From contig CAVWBQ010000021.1 of assembly GCA_963753225.1 (NCBI GenBank), forward strand, positions 186,001-250,000: a DNA stretch of 64,000 nt, read 5' to 3'. Each line of letters begins with the position of its first letter. The first letter of the stretch is position 1. Positions 52,469-61,419 of the stretch are shown in pieces. The stretch is from Palsa-504 sp963753225. Lineage in GTDB: Bacteria; Actinomycetota; Actinomycetes; Streptosporangiales; Streptosporangiaceae. The position numbers and the translations under genes were made by a program. Below the pieces are notes generated by a model that was not told where the DNA came from, did no database searches, and was given only the letters and a program-made list of their open reading frames with translations.

Positions 52469-53259
52469 GCGGCACTGTCTTTCAGAACACGGGCCCATTG
52501 AACACGGGGCTGCTGAACACGGGCAGGCTAGCCCGCGCCGAAGTCAGGAAGCTCTTCACCACAAAGGCGGTGCCGGTCACCCTGGCGATCGCGATCGTGC
52601 TGGCGGTCGGCAGCGTGATCATCGACGCGCTGGTGGCCGGGCGCCAAGGCGCCGCCCCGCTGGGCACCGACGCGAGCACCAACCAGATGCTCAAGTTCGG
52701 CGCGATTCCCTGCGTGGTCATGCTCATCCTGGGCATCCTCGCCGCGGGCAGCGAGTTCCGGCACCGGACCATTGTCCCGGTCCTGCTCGCCACCCCGCAC
52801 CGCGCCCGCTTCTTCGCGGTCAAGGTAGCCGTGATCGCCGCCCTGGGCGCGGCGTTCAGCGCCGTGGTCTTCGGCCTCGGCCTGGAAACCATCGTGCTGA
52901 CCCTGTCGGCGCACGGGATCCATCATCTGCCCGGCGGCGTCGGCCGCCTCTACACGGGCGCCGTGATCTCGTCCGCTTGTTTCGGCATGATCGGCGTCGC
53001 GCTCGGGACGCTGACCAGGAACACGATCGGCGCGATCGTCGCCGCGATCGTCTGGACGCTGTTCGTCGAGCAGGTCATCCTGGCCGCCATCGTGCCTGGC
53101 GTCGAGAAGTGGCTGCCGACCGCGGCCGCCATCGGGCTCACCAACGCGCCCGGGCCCGGCACCCCGTCCCCGGTGGTCGCCGGGCTGGTGCTGGCCGGCT
53201 ACGCCGTAGCGCTGCTCGCCGCGGCGAGCAGCACCACCATGCGGCGCGACGTGACCTGA
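52465..53259 (+). CDS. ABC-2 type exporter, permease
   Basis: A 264-residue membrane protein with six hydrophobic helices, the partner of the ATPase encoded upstream (4-bp overlap). It begins with a short NTGPLNTGLLNTG repeat, then LARAEVRKLFTTKAVPVTLA, typical of ABC-2 permeases, and includes GSEFRHRTIVPVLLATPHRA, the conserved cytoplasmic coupling segment. The remaining helices are Ala/Val/Ile-rich. A strong hairpin follows the gene. Confidence 0.85.
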   Translation: MSGTVFQNTGPLNTGLLNTGRLARAEVRKLFTTKAVPVTLAIAIVLAVGSVIIDALVAGRQGAAPLGTDASTNQMLKFGAIPCVVMLILGILAAGSEFRHRTIVPVLLATPHRARFFAVKVAVIAALGAAFSAVVFGLGLETIVLTLSAHGIHHLPGGVGRLYTGAVISSACFGMIGVALGTLTRNTIGAIVAAIVWTLFVEQVILAAIVPGVEKWLPTAAAIGLTNAPGPGTPSPVVAGLVLAGYAVALLAAASSTTMRRDVT

Positions 53260-53277
53260 CGCCAGGGTCGTGACCTT

Positions 53278-53303
53278 GAGCCGGGAGCCACAGCTCCCGG
53301 CTC
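53278..53303. terminator. Bidirectional terminator
   Basis: An 11-bp perfect stem, GAGCCGGGAGC (53278-53288) and GCTCCCGGCTC (53293-53303), with a 4-base loop, between the permease stop and the convergent OsmC stop, which it overlaps by 2 bp. Confidence 0.75.
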
Positions 53304-53817
53304 AGGCCTGGGCGGCCTGGCTCACGGAGATCGCCATCTCGGCCGGGTGCGCCAGCGTCTGGTACACCACGCAGTACCGTTCGGTGAGCTTGATCAGCGT
53401 CTGAACCTGCTCGGCGCTGGCGTCGGTGTCCAGGTCGAAGGTCAGCCGGATGGACCGGAACCCGACCGGCGCGTCCTTGCTGACCGCCAGGGTGCCGCGG
53501 AAGTCCAGGTCGCCTTCTGCCGAGACGGTACCGCCGGCCACGTCGATTCCCAGCGATGTGGCCACCGCCCGCAGCGTGACCCCGGCGCACGCCACCAGCG
53601 CCTGCAGCAGCATGTCGCCCGAGCACAGCAGCGTGCCGTCCCCGCCGGTCGCCGGGTGCAGCCCCGCGACGGCCAGCGCCCGCCCGGTCTCCACCGAGCA
53701 GGAGACAGCCTCGTCCAGCCGGCCGCGGGCCCGCAGCGTGACGACCGCCTTCTCCGGGTCCTCCCGGTAGGCGTCCTTGAGCGGCTGCTGCAGGGCGCGC
53801 AACTTCGCGCTGTCCAT
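53302..53817 (-). CDS. OsmC/Ohr family protein
   Basis: A 171-residue OsmC-like protein, a thiol peroxidase family. Two cysteines are in place: LVACAGVTLRAVATSLGIDV and TERYCVVYQTLAHP. The upstream GDMLLQALVACAG and RSIRLTFDLDTDASAEQVQT are typical. ATG 53817 follows AGGAG. It probably reduces organic hydroperoxides. It is convergent with the ABC permease and lies 31 bp downstream of a PNPOx-fold gene on the same strand. Confidence 0.82.
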   Translation of the reverse strand: MDSAKLRALQQPLKDAYREDPEKAVVTLRARGRLDEAVSCSVETGRALAVAGLHPATGGDGTLLCSGDMLLQALVACAGVTLRAVATSLGIDVAGGTVSAEGDLDFRGTLAVSKDAPVGFRSIRLTFDLDTDASAEQVQTLIKLTERYCVVYQTLAHPAEMAISVSQAAQA

Positions 53818-53848
53818 GTTGGCTCCTATCTATAACCCGGCGGTCCTT

Positions 53849-54283
53849 TCACCATAAGGGTGACCAGCGGCGCTGCGAGGCGGCGTAGTCGTCCAGCCGC
53901 CACGCCATCGCCGACCGCGGCCTGATGGCCCAGACCACGTCGAAGTCAGGGTCGTGGTCCGGCAGGTACTGCCGGTCTTCCGGCCTGGTGTATTTCGCTG
54001 CGAGCGCCGCGACCACGGCGGGAACCGCGTCCGGCACCCCGAGGTCCTCGGCCACCCCGCGCACGATCAGGACGTCCTCGCCGCTTTCCAGGTGGACGAC
54101 GACCCGCGGGTCGGCCGCGAGGTTGCGTGCCTTCACAGTGCTCCGCTCGCTGTACAGGTAGAGCGTCTCGCCGGTCACCACGCCCCAGACCGGCGCCGCG
54201 TGCGGGGCTGCGGAGGCGGTCGTGCTGCCCAGCCAGTAGGTACGCGCCACCGCGAGGCGCTCGGCGACCTCGGTCCAGGTCAT
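53849..54283 (-). CDS. PNPOx-fold (pyridoxamine oxidase-like) protein
   Basis: A 144-residue split-barrel flavin/F420-type protein: TEVAERLAVARTYWLGSTTA, HAAPVWGVVTGETLYLYSER, STVKARNLAADPRVVVHLES and a closing GEDVLIVRGVAEDL. Relatives bind FMN or F420 and reduce or oxidise diverse compounds; the signature does not define which. ATG 54283 is taken because GAGGG sits before it; an ATG 15 bases upstream is possible. It is near the RNA methyltransferase gene on the same strand. Confidence 0.78.
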   Translation of the reverse strand: MTWTEVAERLAVARTYWLGSTTASAAPHAAPVWGVVTGETLYLYSERSTVKARNLAADPRVVVHLESGEDVLIVRGVAEDLGVPDAVPAVVAALAAKYTRPEDRQYLPDHDPDFDVVWAIRPRSAMAWRLDDYAASQRRWSPLW

Positions 54284-54335
54284 GCTGCCCTCTGTCATGA
54301 TCCGATGATCGCACTGCCCTGGCCAGATGGCCCGG

Positions 54336-54917
54336 TCAGATGAGCCCGGCCAGCCGGTACAGCACGAGTGATCCCGCCACGGCCACGTTCAGGCTGGCTC
54401 CCGAACCCACCATCGGGATCTCCACCGTGACGTCTAGCAGCTCAACCGCCTCTGGCGGGATGCCCGTCTGCTCGTGCCCGAGCACAGCAATGGTCCGTTG
54501 CCGGGCCGCGGGCAGGTCAGCCAGCCGGACCGCCTCCTCGGCGAGCTCGACGCCGACGATCCGGGCCCCGGCCGCTCGCTGCCGCCGCAGCCAGCCACAG
54601 GCGTCCCGGCCGGTCCAGTGCACGCAGGCCGGACGGCGCAGGGTGTTGCCGCGGGCCAGCGCCTCGGGCACCCAGGGCAGCCGGGGCACGGCCAGGCACG
54701 CGCCGACCGCGTCGCAGGTGCGCAGCAGTGTGCCGAGGTTGGCGCCGTGCAGCGGCCACAGCGGGGCGGCGATGAGATGATCCAGCACTGGTGGTGGCGG
54801 GGCCGTCGCTGCCGGGCTATTTCCTGACGGGCCTTGACCCGGATCCGCTGGCCGTTCACCGGCCCATCGGGGTATCACTTTCCATGGATGCGGTGCTTCG
54901 CGGCGCACCGGGGCCAT
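54336..54917 (-). CDS. SpoU/TrmH family RNA 2'-O-methyltransferase
   Basis: About 193 residues. The three SPOUT knot motifs are visible: LWPLHGANLGTLLRTCDAVG (motif 1), VLGHEQTGIPPEAVELLDVT (motif 2) and VEIPMVGSGASLNVAVAGSL (motif 3), with the catalytic Arg in LLRTCD. It transfers a methyl group from S-adenosylmethionine to rRNA or tRNA ribose. The start is uncertain: ATG 54917 is used; the region upstream is not conserved. It is divergent from the serpin gene. Confidence 0.82.
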   Translation of the reverse strand: MAPVRREAPHPWKVIPRWAGERPADPGQGPSGNSPAATAPPPPVLDHLIAAPLWPLHGANLGTLLRTCDAVGACLAVPRLPWVPEALARGNTLRRPACVHWTGRDACGWLRRQRAAGARIVGVELAEEAVRLADLPAARQRTIAVLGHEQTGIPPEAVELLDVTVEIPMVGSGASLNVAVAGSLVLYRLAGLI

Positions 54918-54992
54918 CGCCGGTAACAGCAACTCGACCACAGTGTAATCATCTCGATGCCACCGCGGCGGCATGCGGTCCGTCCGATGGGC

Positions 54993-56255
54993 ATGAAGAA
55001 CGAACTTCGGGCCGCCGCCGGGGCGGCCGTGGTGGCGCTGCTAGTGGCGGGGTGCGGGTCGAACCCGGTCCCGCCCCCGGTCATGGCGCACGGCGTGGCG
55101 GCCAGGGAACCCCTCGCAGACCCGCGTCCCTACGGGACGGCGGACACGGCGCTAGGCCTCGACCTGCTCGGCGCGTATTGCCGGTCCGACCCGGGGGCCA
55201 ACGTGGTCCTGTCGCCGTCGAGCCTGGCCAGCGGGCTCGGCATGGCCTACCTCGGCGCTCGCGGCGGCACCGCGCGAGCCATGGCCGGCGTGCTGCACCT
55301 GCCGGCCGCGGGCGGCCAGGGGCTGGAGGCGGGCCTGCAGGCCCGGTCGGCCGCGCTGCGCGGTTTGGGTAGTCCGGGCGTGACCCTGGACGCCAGTGAT
55401 CAGGTCTGGGCCGACCCCACTCTCCGGACGGAACGTACCTATCTGAACGCCGTCGCCACCGGCTACGGCGCCGACCTGGCGAAGGCGCCGCTACTGACGA
55501 ATCCCGAGCTGGCCAGGCAGGAGATCAACCAGGCGATCGCGACCTGGACCAGGGGCCGAATCCCGCAGTTGCTGCGCCCGGGCTCGCTGGACGATCACAT
55601 CGGCTGGGTGCTGACCGACGCGCTCTACCTGCACGCCGCATGGGCTGCGCCGTTCGATCCCGACGAGACCAGCCCTGGCCCGTTCACCACCGCCGCGGGG
55701 CGCCATGTCACGGCGCAGTTCATGATCAACGGCTCGTACCGTGCGGTCAGCGCGGACGGCTGGACCGCGGTCTGGCTCCCGTACCGTGGCGGCAAGCTGG
55801 GGATGGAAGCTCTGCTGCCGCCCCCGGGTTCGGCCGGCTGTGCGCTACCCGCCGCCGCGGCCCTGGGCGCGATGACCTCCCGGCTGGCGCCCGGTCAGAC
55901 CGGTGCCCTGATCAGGAGCGTCTCCTTCCCGAAGGTGAACATCGCGACCCAGGTCAGCATGAAGCCGGTCCTGACCCGGCTCGGCATGGGCGTCGCGTTC
56001 ACCCCGGCGGCCGACTTCGCCGGGCTGTCCCCGCAGGCTTGCTGCATCGGCCTGGTGGAGCACGCGGCCACCCTGGACGTGGGGGAGAAGGGCACGGTGG
56101 CCAGCGCGGCGACCGCCGTCGGCGCGCAGGCGAGCGCCGCGCGGGTGATGCCGCCCCAGGTCAGGTTCGATCGCCCCTACCTGATGGTGGTGACCGACCG
56201 CGCGACCGGCGAGCCCCTGTTCATGGCCCGGGTGGCCGACCCCTCAGCACGCTGA
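54993..56255 (+). CDS. Serpin-family lipoprotein
   Basis: A 420-residue serine-protease inhibitor, unusual in bacteria. A lipoprotein signal (GAAVVALLVAGCGS) anchors it outside the membrane. The serpin fold is well preserved: GANVVLSPSSLASGLGMAYL, ALRGLGSPGVTLDASDQVWA, DALYLHAAWAAPFDPDETSP, VSFPKVNIATQVSMKPVLTR, and the hinge EKGTVASAATAVGAQASAAR before the reactive loop, ending RFDRPYLMVVTDRATGEPLF. The hinge with small residues is the inhibitory type. The reactive bond is perhaps near SAARVMPP. ATG 54993 or 54987. Target protease unknown. Confidence 0.85.
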   Translation: MKNELRAAAGAAVVALLVAGCGSNPVPPPVMAHGVAAREPLADPRPYGTADTALGLDLLGAYCRSDPGANVVLSPSSLASGLGMAYLGARGGTARAMAGVLHLPAAGGQGLEAGLQARSAALRGLGSPGVTLDASDQVWADPTLRTERTYLNAVATGYGADLAKAPLLTNPELARQEINQAIATWTRGRIPQLLRPGSLDDHIGWVLTDALYLHAAWAAPFDPDETSPGPFTTAAGRHVTAQFMINGSYRAVSADGWTAVWLPYRGGKLGMEALLPPPGSAGCALPAAAALGAMTSRLAPGQTGALIRSVSFPKVNIATQVSMKPVLTRLGMGVAFTPAADFAGLSPQACCIGLVEHAATLDVGEKGTVASAATAVGAQASAARVMPPQVRFDRPYLMVVTDRATGEPLFMARVADPSAR

Positions 56256-56450
56256 AATCTGGCGGCGAGGCCACCGTCTCATTACCTTTCCGCAGGAAAA
56301 GAGGATCCAGGCGGGTCGCTAACGGGAGGTAACAAAACAAAAGCCTAAAAGCTACTAGCCTCAAACGCAGGAATTAGGTAATACTCGCCACCATCGTCGG
56401 CATGGGGTGGGCCGCGCTAAGCGGGCTGCCGAGGGGGTGGTTGGCGCGCC

Positions 56451-57530
56451 ATGGATGTCTGCGGCAATTGCGGACGGACGCGTAAGCAGGGAACGGCGTT
56501 TTGCACGGGCTGCGGCTGTCGTTTCGCCGAGGACAACTCGCAGTCGGCCAGATCCGATAACCCTTTCGGTCCTCCCGGACCTTCCCGGCCCGCTGATTCC
56601 CCCGCGCCCTCCGCATCGCAGGCACCCGCGGGATACTACGCGCCTACCGCGACTTTCCTGGCCGGGGAATCCCAGGGGCCCGGGGAATCCCAGGGGCTCG
56701 CGGGGTCCCAGGGGCTCGCGGGGTCCCAGGGGCCGCCGGACCCTCGCGGACCCGCCGGGCCCCGGTCGCCCGGGGGAGGTTACGGACCCCCTCCACCTGG
56801 GCGCCCCTTCGTTCCCGCTGGACCTGGACCATCCCATCGCTCCAGGCGCTCCAGCGCCGGGTTCACCGGGTTGACGTTCAGGCCCGCCGTCCTCGCGACG
56901 GTGGTGGTCCTCATCGCCGCGGCCGCGGCGGCCAGTGGCGCCGTGCTCTACCTGCGGCATCATCCGTCGCATGCCGAAGCGGCACCGAACCCGGCCCAGT
57001 CGAGCCAGACGACCCCGCCCGCGCAGGGTGCCTCCGCGGCCGGCCAGGATACCTCCGCCGCTGGGCCGGGCGGTACCGCGCCGGCGCAGAGCCCGTCGGA
57101 TACCTCTCCGGATTCCTCCGGGGCGGGCGCGGTAACGGTGGGGGCGGGCGCGTCCCAGGACTCGGACGCCTCATCGGTCGCGGACTTCCTGGGCCAGTAC
57201 TTCGCCGCCATAAACGCCCGCGATTATCAGTCGTACTTTTCCTTGCTCAGCCCGCAGGTTCAGCAGGGGATGACGCAGGCGCAGTTCAAGAACGGGTACC
57301 GGTCCACGGCCGACTCGAACGAGACGCTCGTCGGCATTTCCACCGCGTCGGACGGAGACATGGCCGCAGAGGTGACATTCACCAGTCACCAGAACCCGGC
57401 GGACAGCCCTGACCATAGTGAATCATGCACAGACTGGGACATAACGCTATTCCTCGCCCAGGGCGGGTCAGGATATGTCATCGACCCGGCACCAGCCGGC
57501 TATCACGCTTCCCACCAAGGGTGCTCGTGA
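56451..57530 (+). CDS. Zinc-ribbon, Pro-rich, single-pass membrane protein with outer NTF2-like domain
   Basis: A 359-residue protein. An N-terminal zinc ribbon (Cys4, Cys7, Cys18, Cys21 in VCGNCGR and FCTGCGCRF) is followed by a Pro/Gly/Gln-rich linker with four 18-bp repeats (GESQGP, GESQGL, AGSQGL, AGSQGP), a membrane helix at about residues 146-168 (AVLATVVVLIAAAAAASGAV), a low-complexity Ser/Pro outer stalk and a small C-terminal domain (from about 240: DFLGQYFAAINARDYQSYFS) that looks NTF2-like. It is 52 bp upstream of a second zinc-ribbon membrane protein and probably in the same operon. The layout suggests a signal transmitted across the membrane; no function is known. Confidence 0.65.
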   Translation: MDVCGNCGRTRKQGTAFCTGCGCRFAEDNSQSARSDNPFGPPGPSRPADSPAPSASQAPAGYYAPTATFLAGESQGPGESQGLAGSQGLAGSQGPPDPRGPAGPRSPGGGYGPPPPGRPFVPAGPGPSHRSRRSSAGFTGLTFRPAVLATVVVLIAAAAAASGAVLYLRHHPSHAEAAPNPAQSSQTTPPAQGASAAGQDTSAAGPGGTAPAQSPSDTSPDSSGAGAVTVGAGASQDSDASSVADFLGQYFAAINARDYQSYFSLLSPQVQQGMTQAQFKNGYRSTADSNETLVGISTASDGDMAAEVTFTSHQNPADSPDHSESCTDWDITLFLAQGGSGYVIDPAPAGYHASHQGCS

Positions 57531-57582
57531 CCTGAAACGCCATCGCGGCGGTCCATGAACCTACAAACCTGCTGGAGAAAGA

Positions 57583-59568
57583 GTGTCCCAGCTGCAATGC
57601 GCCGAATGCAGTTCCGCCCTGACGCCGGAAGACATATTCTGCGGGGCCTGCGGCACGGCCGCCAGCGCCGCGAACCGCGGCGGCGTGACAGGGGCTGAGC
57701 GTGTTCAGGTCAGTACGATGGCGCCAGGCACGGCCTGGGCGGGCCCCCCGGCCCAGGCGCCTCCCGCTCCGGCCGCTGCACGCGGGGGAGCAGGCAGTAC
57801 CACGTGGTGGCAGTCCAGGCCGGAGCCGGCCGAGGTCGTCTCGCAGGATCAGTTCTTCGGCCACGCAGCCGCCGAGCCGGACGGTCCGCTGAGCAACTCC
57901 ACCCGCTACCTGTGCGCCGCGGCATACCTCAACCCGGAGTATGCGAACTCCGTGACCAGCGAGCTACTGGCGTCGCACCGTGCCGTCGCCCCGTCCCTCG
58001 GCATCGACCTCATCCCGATCGTCCGGCACTGCCTCAGCGCCAGGAAGGCGCAGCTACTGCGGGACGTGCTGCTTACCGTCCTGCTGATCGCCGGCTTGTT
58101 CCTGGCGACCGCGCCGATCATCGCGATCCTGGTCATCTCGTTCTGCCTTAGCTTCCTGCCGGGAGTCCAGTGGGAGCGCCGGTCGCTCGGCATCAAGGTC
58201 CTGGCCGGTCTCGGCGCCGCCGTGGTGATCGGCGCGATAGCCGTGTTCTACCTGGTGGGCACGTACTTTAATGCGGCGAACGGCGGTGCGGCACCGAGCT
58301 TCGGCCCGCTGGCGACCGGCTTCACCACCCTCATGGTCGTGCTGGTCTTCCTGGTTCTTATCGGCACGGTCCTGGTCGGGTACTCGTACTCGATGTACCG
58401 GACCTTCAGCGACAGGCTCAGGCCGGGCGCGCTGGCCGGCCAGTTCGACCCCGCCCCGGCCGAGTTCGAGGAGAGGATCGCCCAGGTAGCGGCGGCCCAA
58501 CGGGGAAACATGACCATCTACGGCGGCGATAATCCCTTCATCGGGACCGGGCCCCGCCTGCTGAATGAAGACTGGTCCATCGCCATTGAACTCGATCGCG
58601 CGCCCGGCCCGGGCCGGAGCGGCAGCAGGCCCGCGCATAGGTCCGGCAGCTACGTTCCCATCGACCCGGTCGAGTTGCACCACGTCATCAGGACACGGCT
58701 GCTGAAGGTCAAGGACGACGGGCTGCCGGCGAACGAGCGCATCACGGCGCTCAGCATGCACGATCATGTCGTCGGCGACGGGAACTGCCGGTGGGACAGC
58801 CCGGTCATCGACCAGGCGCGGACCACGCCATACTCGCAGGCTAGCCCGGAGGCGATCGACGCCCTGATCCGTCATCCGGCGGCTGGGCTGCGCTACTACC
58901 TGCGGGTCTGCGTGAGCGACGAAGGCCAGCCGGTCTGGACCCGCCGCCGCGAGGTCATCGGCAGCACCGATCAGGAGATTGCCGTATCGGCCTTCGTCTA
59001 CGTCGCGGTCGAAGGACGCATGTTCTACCTGCAATTCGTCCCGACCATCTTGCCGCCGATCTACCAGGCATACCATCTCATCGACCGGCTGCCGAAGGTG
59101 AGCTCCAGTGAGTTCATGGTCAAGGTCGTCCTGCATGCGGCGCGCACCTCATTCCGAGACCTGGTACGGGCACCGTTCGGGGCTATCGGCTCGGTCGCGA
59201 GAGGGATCTCGGAGCGGAGGGCCTATCGCTCGGAGATCAAGTCCGCCAGCGACTATGTCTTCGCCGATATGGGCGCGCGGATCAGCGTCCGTGAATCCGG
59301 AGGGTCGGCCGCGGGGCGCAACTTCATCCAGGTGCTGGATACGGTCAAGTACACCAGGATTGTCCAGCGCCTGGTCCTCGATACGGTCCTCGACTTCCTG
59401 ACCGAAAAAGGCGTCGACACCAGCGCTTACCAGGAGAGCGCGAGCGCCATCATCACCAACAGCTACACGATCCACGGCAACGTGGGTGCCATGGCGACAG
59501 GAAGCCATGGCCGGGCGGAAGGCCGCGTTCAGGGACCGTCGGCCGGCCCGGGAGGAGCGAAACCATAA
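57583..59568 (+). CDS. Zinc-ribbon multi-pass membrane protein with C-terminal GNVGAxATG motif
   Basis: A 661-residue protein from GTG 57583, with GGAGAAAGA upstream. Domains: zinc ribbon with Cys6, Cys9, Cys20 and Cys23; a Pro-rich linker; a helical segment; about four membrane helices between residues 157 and 272 (DVLLTVLLIAGLFLATAPII, VLAGLGAAVVIGAIAVFYLV, LMVVLVFLVLIGTVLVGYSY); and a large soluble domain to about 620 that I do not recognise. The C-terminus (627-650: SYTIHGNVGAMATGSHGRAE) carries a glycine-rich motif repeated at the N-terminus of the next gene product. Family unknown; see the finding on the trio. Confidence 0.65.
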   Translation: MSQLQCAECSSALTPEDIFCGACGTAASAANRGGVTGAERVQVSTMAPGTAWAGPPAQAPPAPAAARGGAGSTTWWQSRPEPAEVVSQDQFFGHAAAEPDGPLSNSTRYLCAAAYLNPEYANSVTSELLASHRAVAPSLGIDLIPIVRHCLSARKAQLLRDVLLTVLLIAGLFLATAPIIAILVISFCLSFLPGVQWERRSLGIKVLAGLGAAVVIGAIAVFYLVGTYFNAANGGAAPSFGPLATGFTTLMVVLVFLVLIGTVLVGYSYSMYRTFSDRLRPGALAGQFDPAPAEFEERIAQVAAAQRGNMTIYGGDNPFIGTGPRLLNEDWSIAIELDRAPGPGRSGSRPAHRSGSYVPIDPVELHHVIRTRLLKVKDDGLPANERITALSMHDHVVGDGNCRWDSPVIDQARTTPYSQASPEAIDALIRHPAAGLRYYLRVCVSDEGQPVWTRRREVIGSTDQEIAVSAFVYVAVEGRMFYLQFVPTILPPIYQAYHLIDRLPKVSSSEFMVKVVLHAARTSFRDLVRAPFGAIGSVARGISERRAYRSEIKSASDYVFADMGARISVRESGGSAAGRNFIQVLDTVKYTRIVQRLVLDTVLDFLTEKGVDTSAYQESASAIITNSYTIHGNVGAMATGSHGRAEGRVQGPSAGPGGAKP

Positions 59569-59620
59569 GCCTGCGCGAGGCGGGGCGATGGACCCGGCGG
59601 CGGGACGAGAGGGGACATCA

Positions 59621-60010
59621 ATGGATCAGCGGGACAGATACGCGGACGCCGAAAGCGGACCGGCGGTCAGCAACGAATTTCATATCGGCGGCAACGTCGG
59701 AGCGATCGCCACCGGACAATACGGTCAGGCCACGGGAAACGTCTACGGTTCCGCGAACGGCGACCCTCTGGAGATGATCGACCGGCTGCTGCGCAAACTC
59801 CAGGCCGACGCGAGCCAGCTCGGGGATGAACAGGCCGCCGACGTTCTCGACGACGCGCAGCGGCTGCACACAGAGGTTCACAACCGCAGGCCCAGCGCTG
59901 AGAGTATCCGCCTCATGCTGGCCCGCCTCGCCAAGGCGACCAGTTCGACCGCGTCGCTGCTCGCGACCGTCGAGCAGATCAAGGACCTGATCTCGGCGAT
60001 CCTGCACTGA
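59621..60010 (+). CDS. Small helical protein with N-terminal GNVGAxATG motif
   Basis: A 129-residue cytoplasmic protein. Residues 18-43 read NEFHIGGNVGAIATGQYGQA and TGNVYG, matching the C-terminal motif of the 661-residue membrane protein encoded just upstream. The rest is helical: EMIDRLLRKLQADASQLGDE, DDAQRLHTEVHNRRPSAESI, RLMLARLAKATSSTASLLAT, ending VEQIKDLISAILH, a coiled-coil-like pattern. GAGAGGGG lies before ATG 59621; an ATG at 59588 is in frame. The gene begins 52 bp after the upstream stop. Family unrecognised; homotypic interaction with the membrane protein is proposed. Confidence 0.65.
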   Translation: MDQRDRYADAESGPAVSNEFHIGGNVGAIATGQYGQATGNVYGSANGDPLEMIDRLLRKLQADASQLGDEQAADVLDDAQRLHTEVHNRRPSAESIRLMLARLAKATSSTASLLATVEQIKDLISAILH

Positions 60011-60070
60011 TCAGGCGGCCCGGTGATAGCGTGCGGGATCGGCAACGTTACCCGCAGGAAGTCCGGTGGC

Positions 60071-61315
60071 ATGGTCAGGCACCAGGTAGCTGGCGCTCTG
60101 ATCGGCGGCGTTCTCTCGCTGGCCTTGGCCTGCTCGGGGTGCGGCCCCACCTCCGGCGGCCCTCCGGCCGCCGGTCCGCCAGGCACCTCGGCGAGCACCG
60201 CCTCCGCGCGCCCCGTGACTACCGAGGCCTCACGGCCGCCGCGGACGCGCCAGCCGCTCTCCTGCGCGGCCCAGGTCTTCGCCCGGATGACGGCGGCCCA
60301 GCGGGTGGGCCAGCTGTTCATGGCCGGCATCGCCGCCAGCCCCCGCTCCGAGGTCGCCCGCGCCGTCGCGGCCTATCACTTCGGCTCCCTGCTGTTCGGT
60401 ACCACGAGCACGGACAGCCTCGCCGAAATCCGGGCGGTAACCGCCGCCGATCAGTCGCTGGCGTCGGCGGCGGCCACCGCGCGGGTCCGGTTCTTCATCT
60501 CCGCCGACCAGGAAGGCGGCGAGGTCCAGCGGCTGCGAGGGCCTGGCTTCGCGGCGATCCCGTCGGCCGTGGCGCAGGGGGAGCTGGCCTCCGGCGCGCT
60601 GCAGCGGGAGGCCGCCGCGTGGGGACGCGAGCTGAAGCTGGCCGGCGTGAACCTCGACCTGGCCCCGGTAATGGACGTGGTCCCGCCAGGGACCGCCCCG
60701 CGGAACCAGCCGATAGGCGCGCTCATGCGCGAGTTCGGCAGTGACCCGCAAACCGTGGCGGCACACGGCGTGGCGTTCATCCGCGGGATGCGGCAGGCCG
60801 GAGTCGCCACCAGCGCGAAGCATTTCCCCGGGCTGGGCCGGGTGACGGGCAACACCGACCTCACCGCCGGGGTGGTCGACCCGGTGACCGCCCCTGGTGA
60901 TCCCTACCTCGGGTCCTTCCAGGCCGCCATCGACGCGGGCGTGCCGTTTGTCATGGTCGCCCTGGCCAGCTACCCGCGGATCGACCCCCGTCATCTCGCG
61001 GTGTTCTCCTCCCGCACGATGCGGACGCTGCTGCGCGAACGGATGCACTTCGGCGGCGTGATCATCTCCGACGACATGGGCGCGGCCGCCGCGGTGGCGA
61101 GCCTGTCCCCGGCCGCCCGCGCCGTCGGCTTCCTCGCCGCCGGCGGCGACATGATCCTCTCGGAGAGCCTGCCCGCGGCCGCCGCCATGGACACCGCGGT
61201 GCTCGCCAAGATGAAGCGCGATCCCAGGTTCCGGTCCGTGGTTGACGCCGCGGTGATGCGGATCCTGGTCGCCAAGCAGGCCTACGTCCTGCTGCCCTGT
61301 GCGCGGCGGCCCTAG
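60071..61315 (+). CDS. Glycoside hydrolase family 3 lipoprotein (beta-N-acetylglucosaminidase-like)
   Basis: A 414-residue enzyme with a lipoprotein signal (GGVLSLALACSGCG) and a Ser/Pro-rich linker before the catalytic barrel. GH3 signatures of the NagZ type are present: MTAAQRVGQLFMAGIAASPR, FFISADQEGGEVQRLRG, KHFPGLGRVTGNTDLTAG, and IISDDMGAAAAVASLSPAAR with the nucleophile Asp334 or Asp335. It probably removes terminal N-acetylglucosamine from peptidoglycan fragments outside the membrane. The start ATG 60071 fits the signal peptide. A long hairpin follows the gene. Confidence 0.85.
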   Translation: MVRHQVAGALIGGVLSLALACSGCGPTSGGPPAAGPPGTSASTASARPVTTEASRPPRTRQPLSCAAQVFARMTAAQRVGQLFMAGIAASPRSEVARAVAAYHFGSLLFGTTSTDSLAEIRAVTAADQSLASAAATARVRFFISADQEGGEVQRLRGPGFAAIPSAVAQGELASGALQREAAAWGRELKLAGVNLDLAPVMDVVPPGTAPRNQPIGALMREFGSDPQTVAAHGVAFIRGMRQAGVATSAKHFPGLGRVTGNTDLTAGVVDPVTAPGDPYLGSFQAAIDAGVPFVMVALASYPRIDPRHLAVFSSRTMRTLLRERMHFGGVIISDDMGAAAAVASLSPAARAVGFLAAGGDMILSESLPAAAAMDTAVLAKMKRDPRFRSVVDAAVMRILVAKQAYVLLPCARRP

Positions 61316-61419
61316 TGCCCGAAATGCCCCTTTAGCTCCAGTTTCCCGCCCCAGGCGGGGCGGTAGCCGCGGCGGCGGTACGCGGCGGCGGTACGGGGCA
61401 GCGGTGCGGGGCGGCGGTT

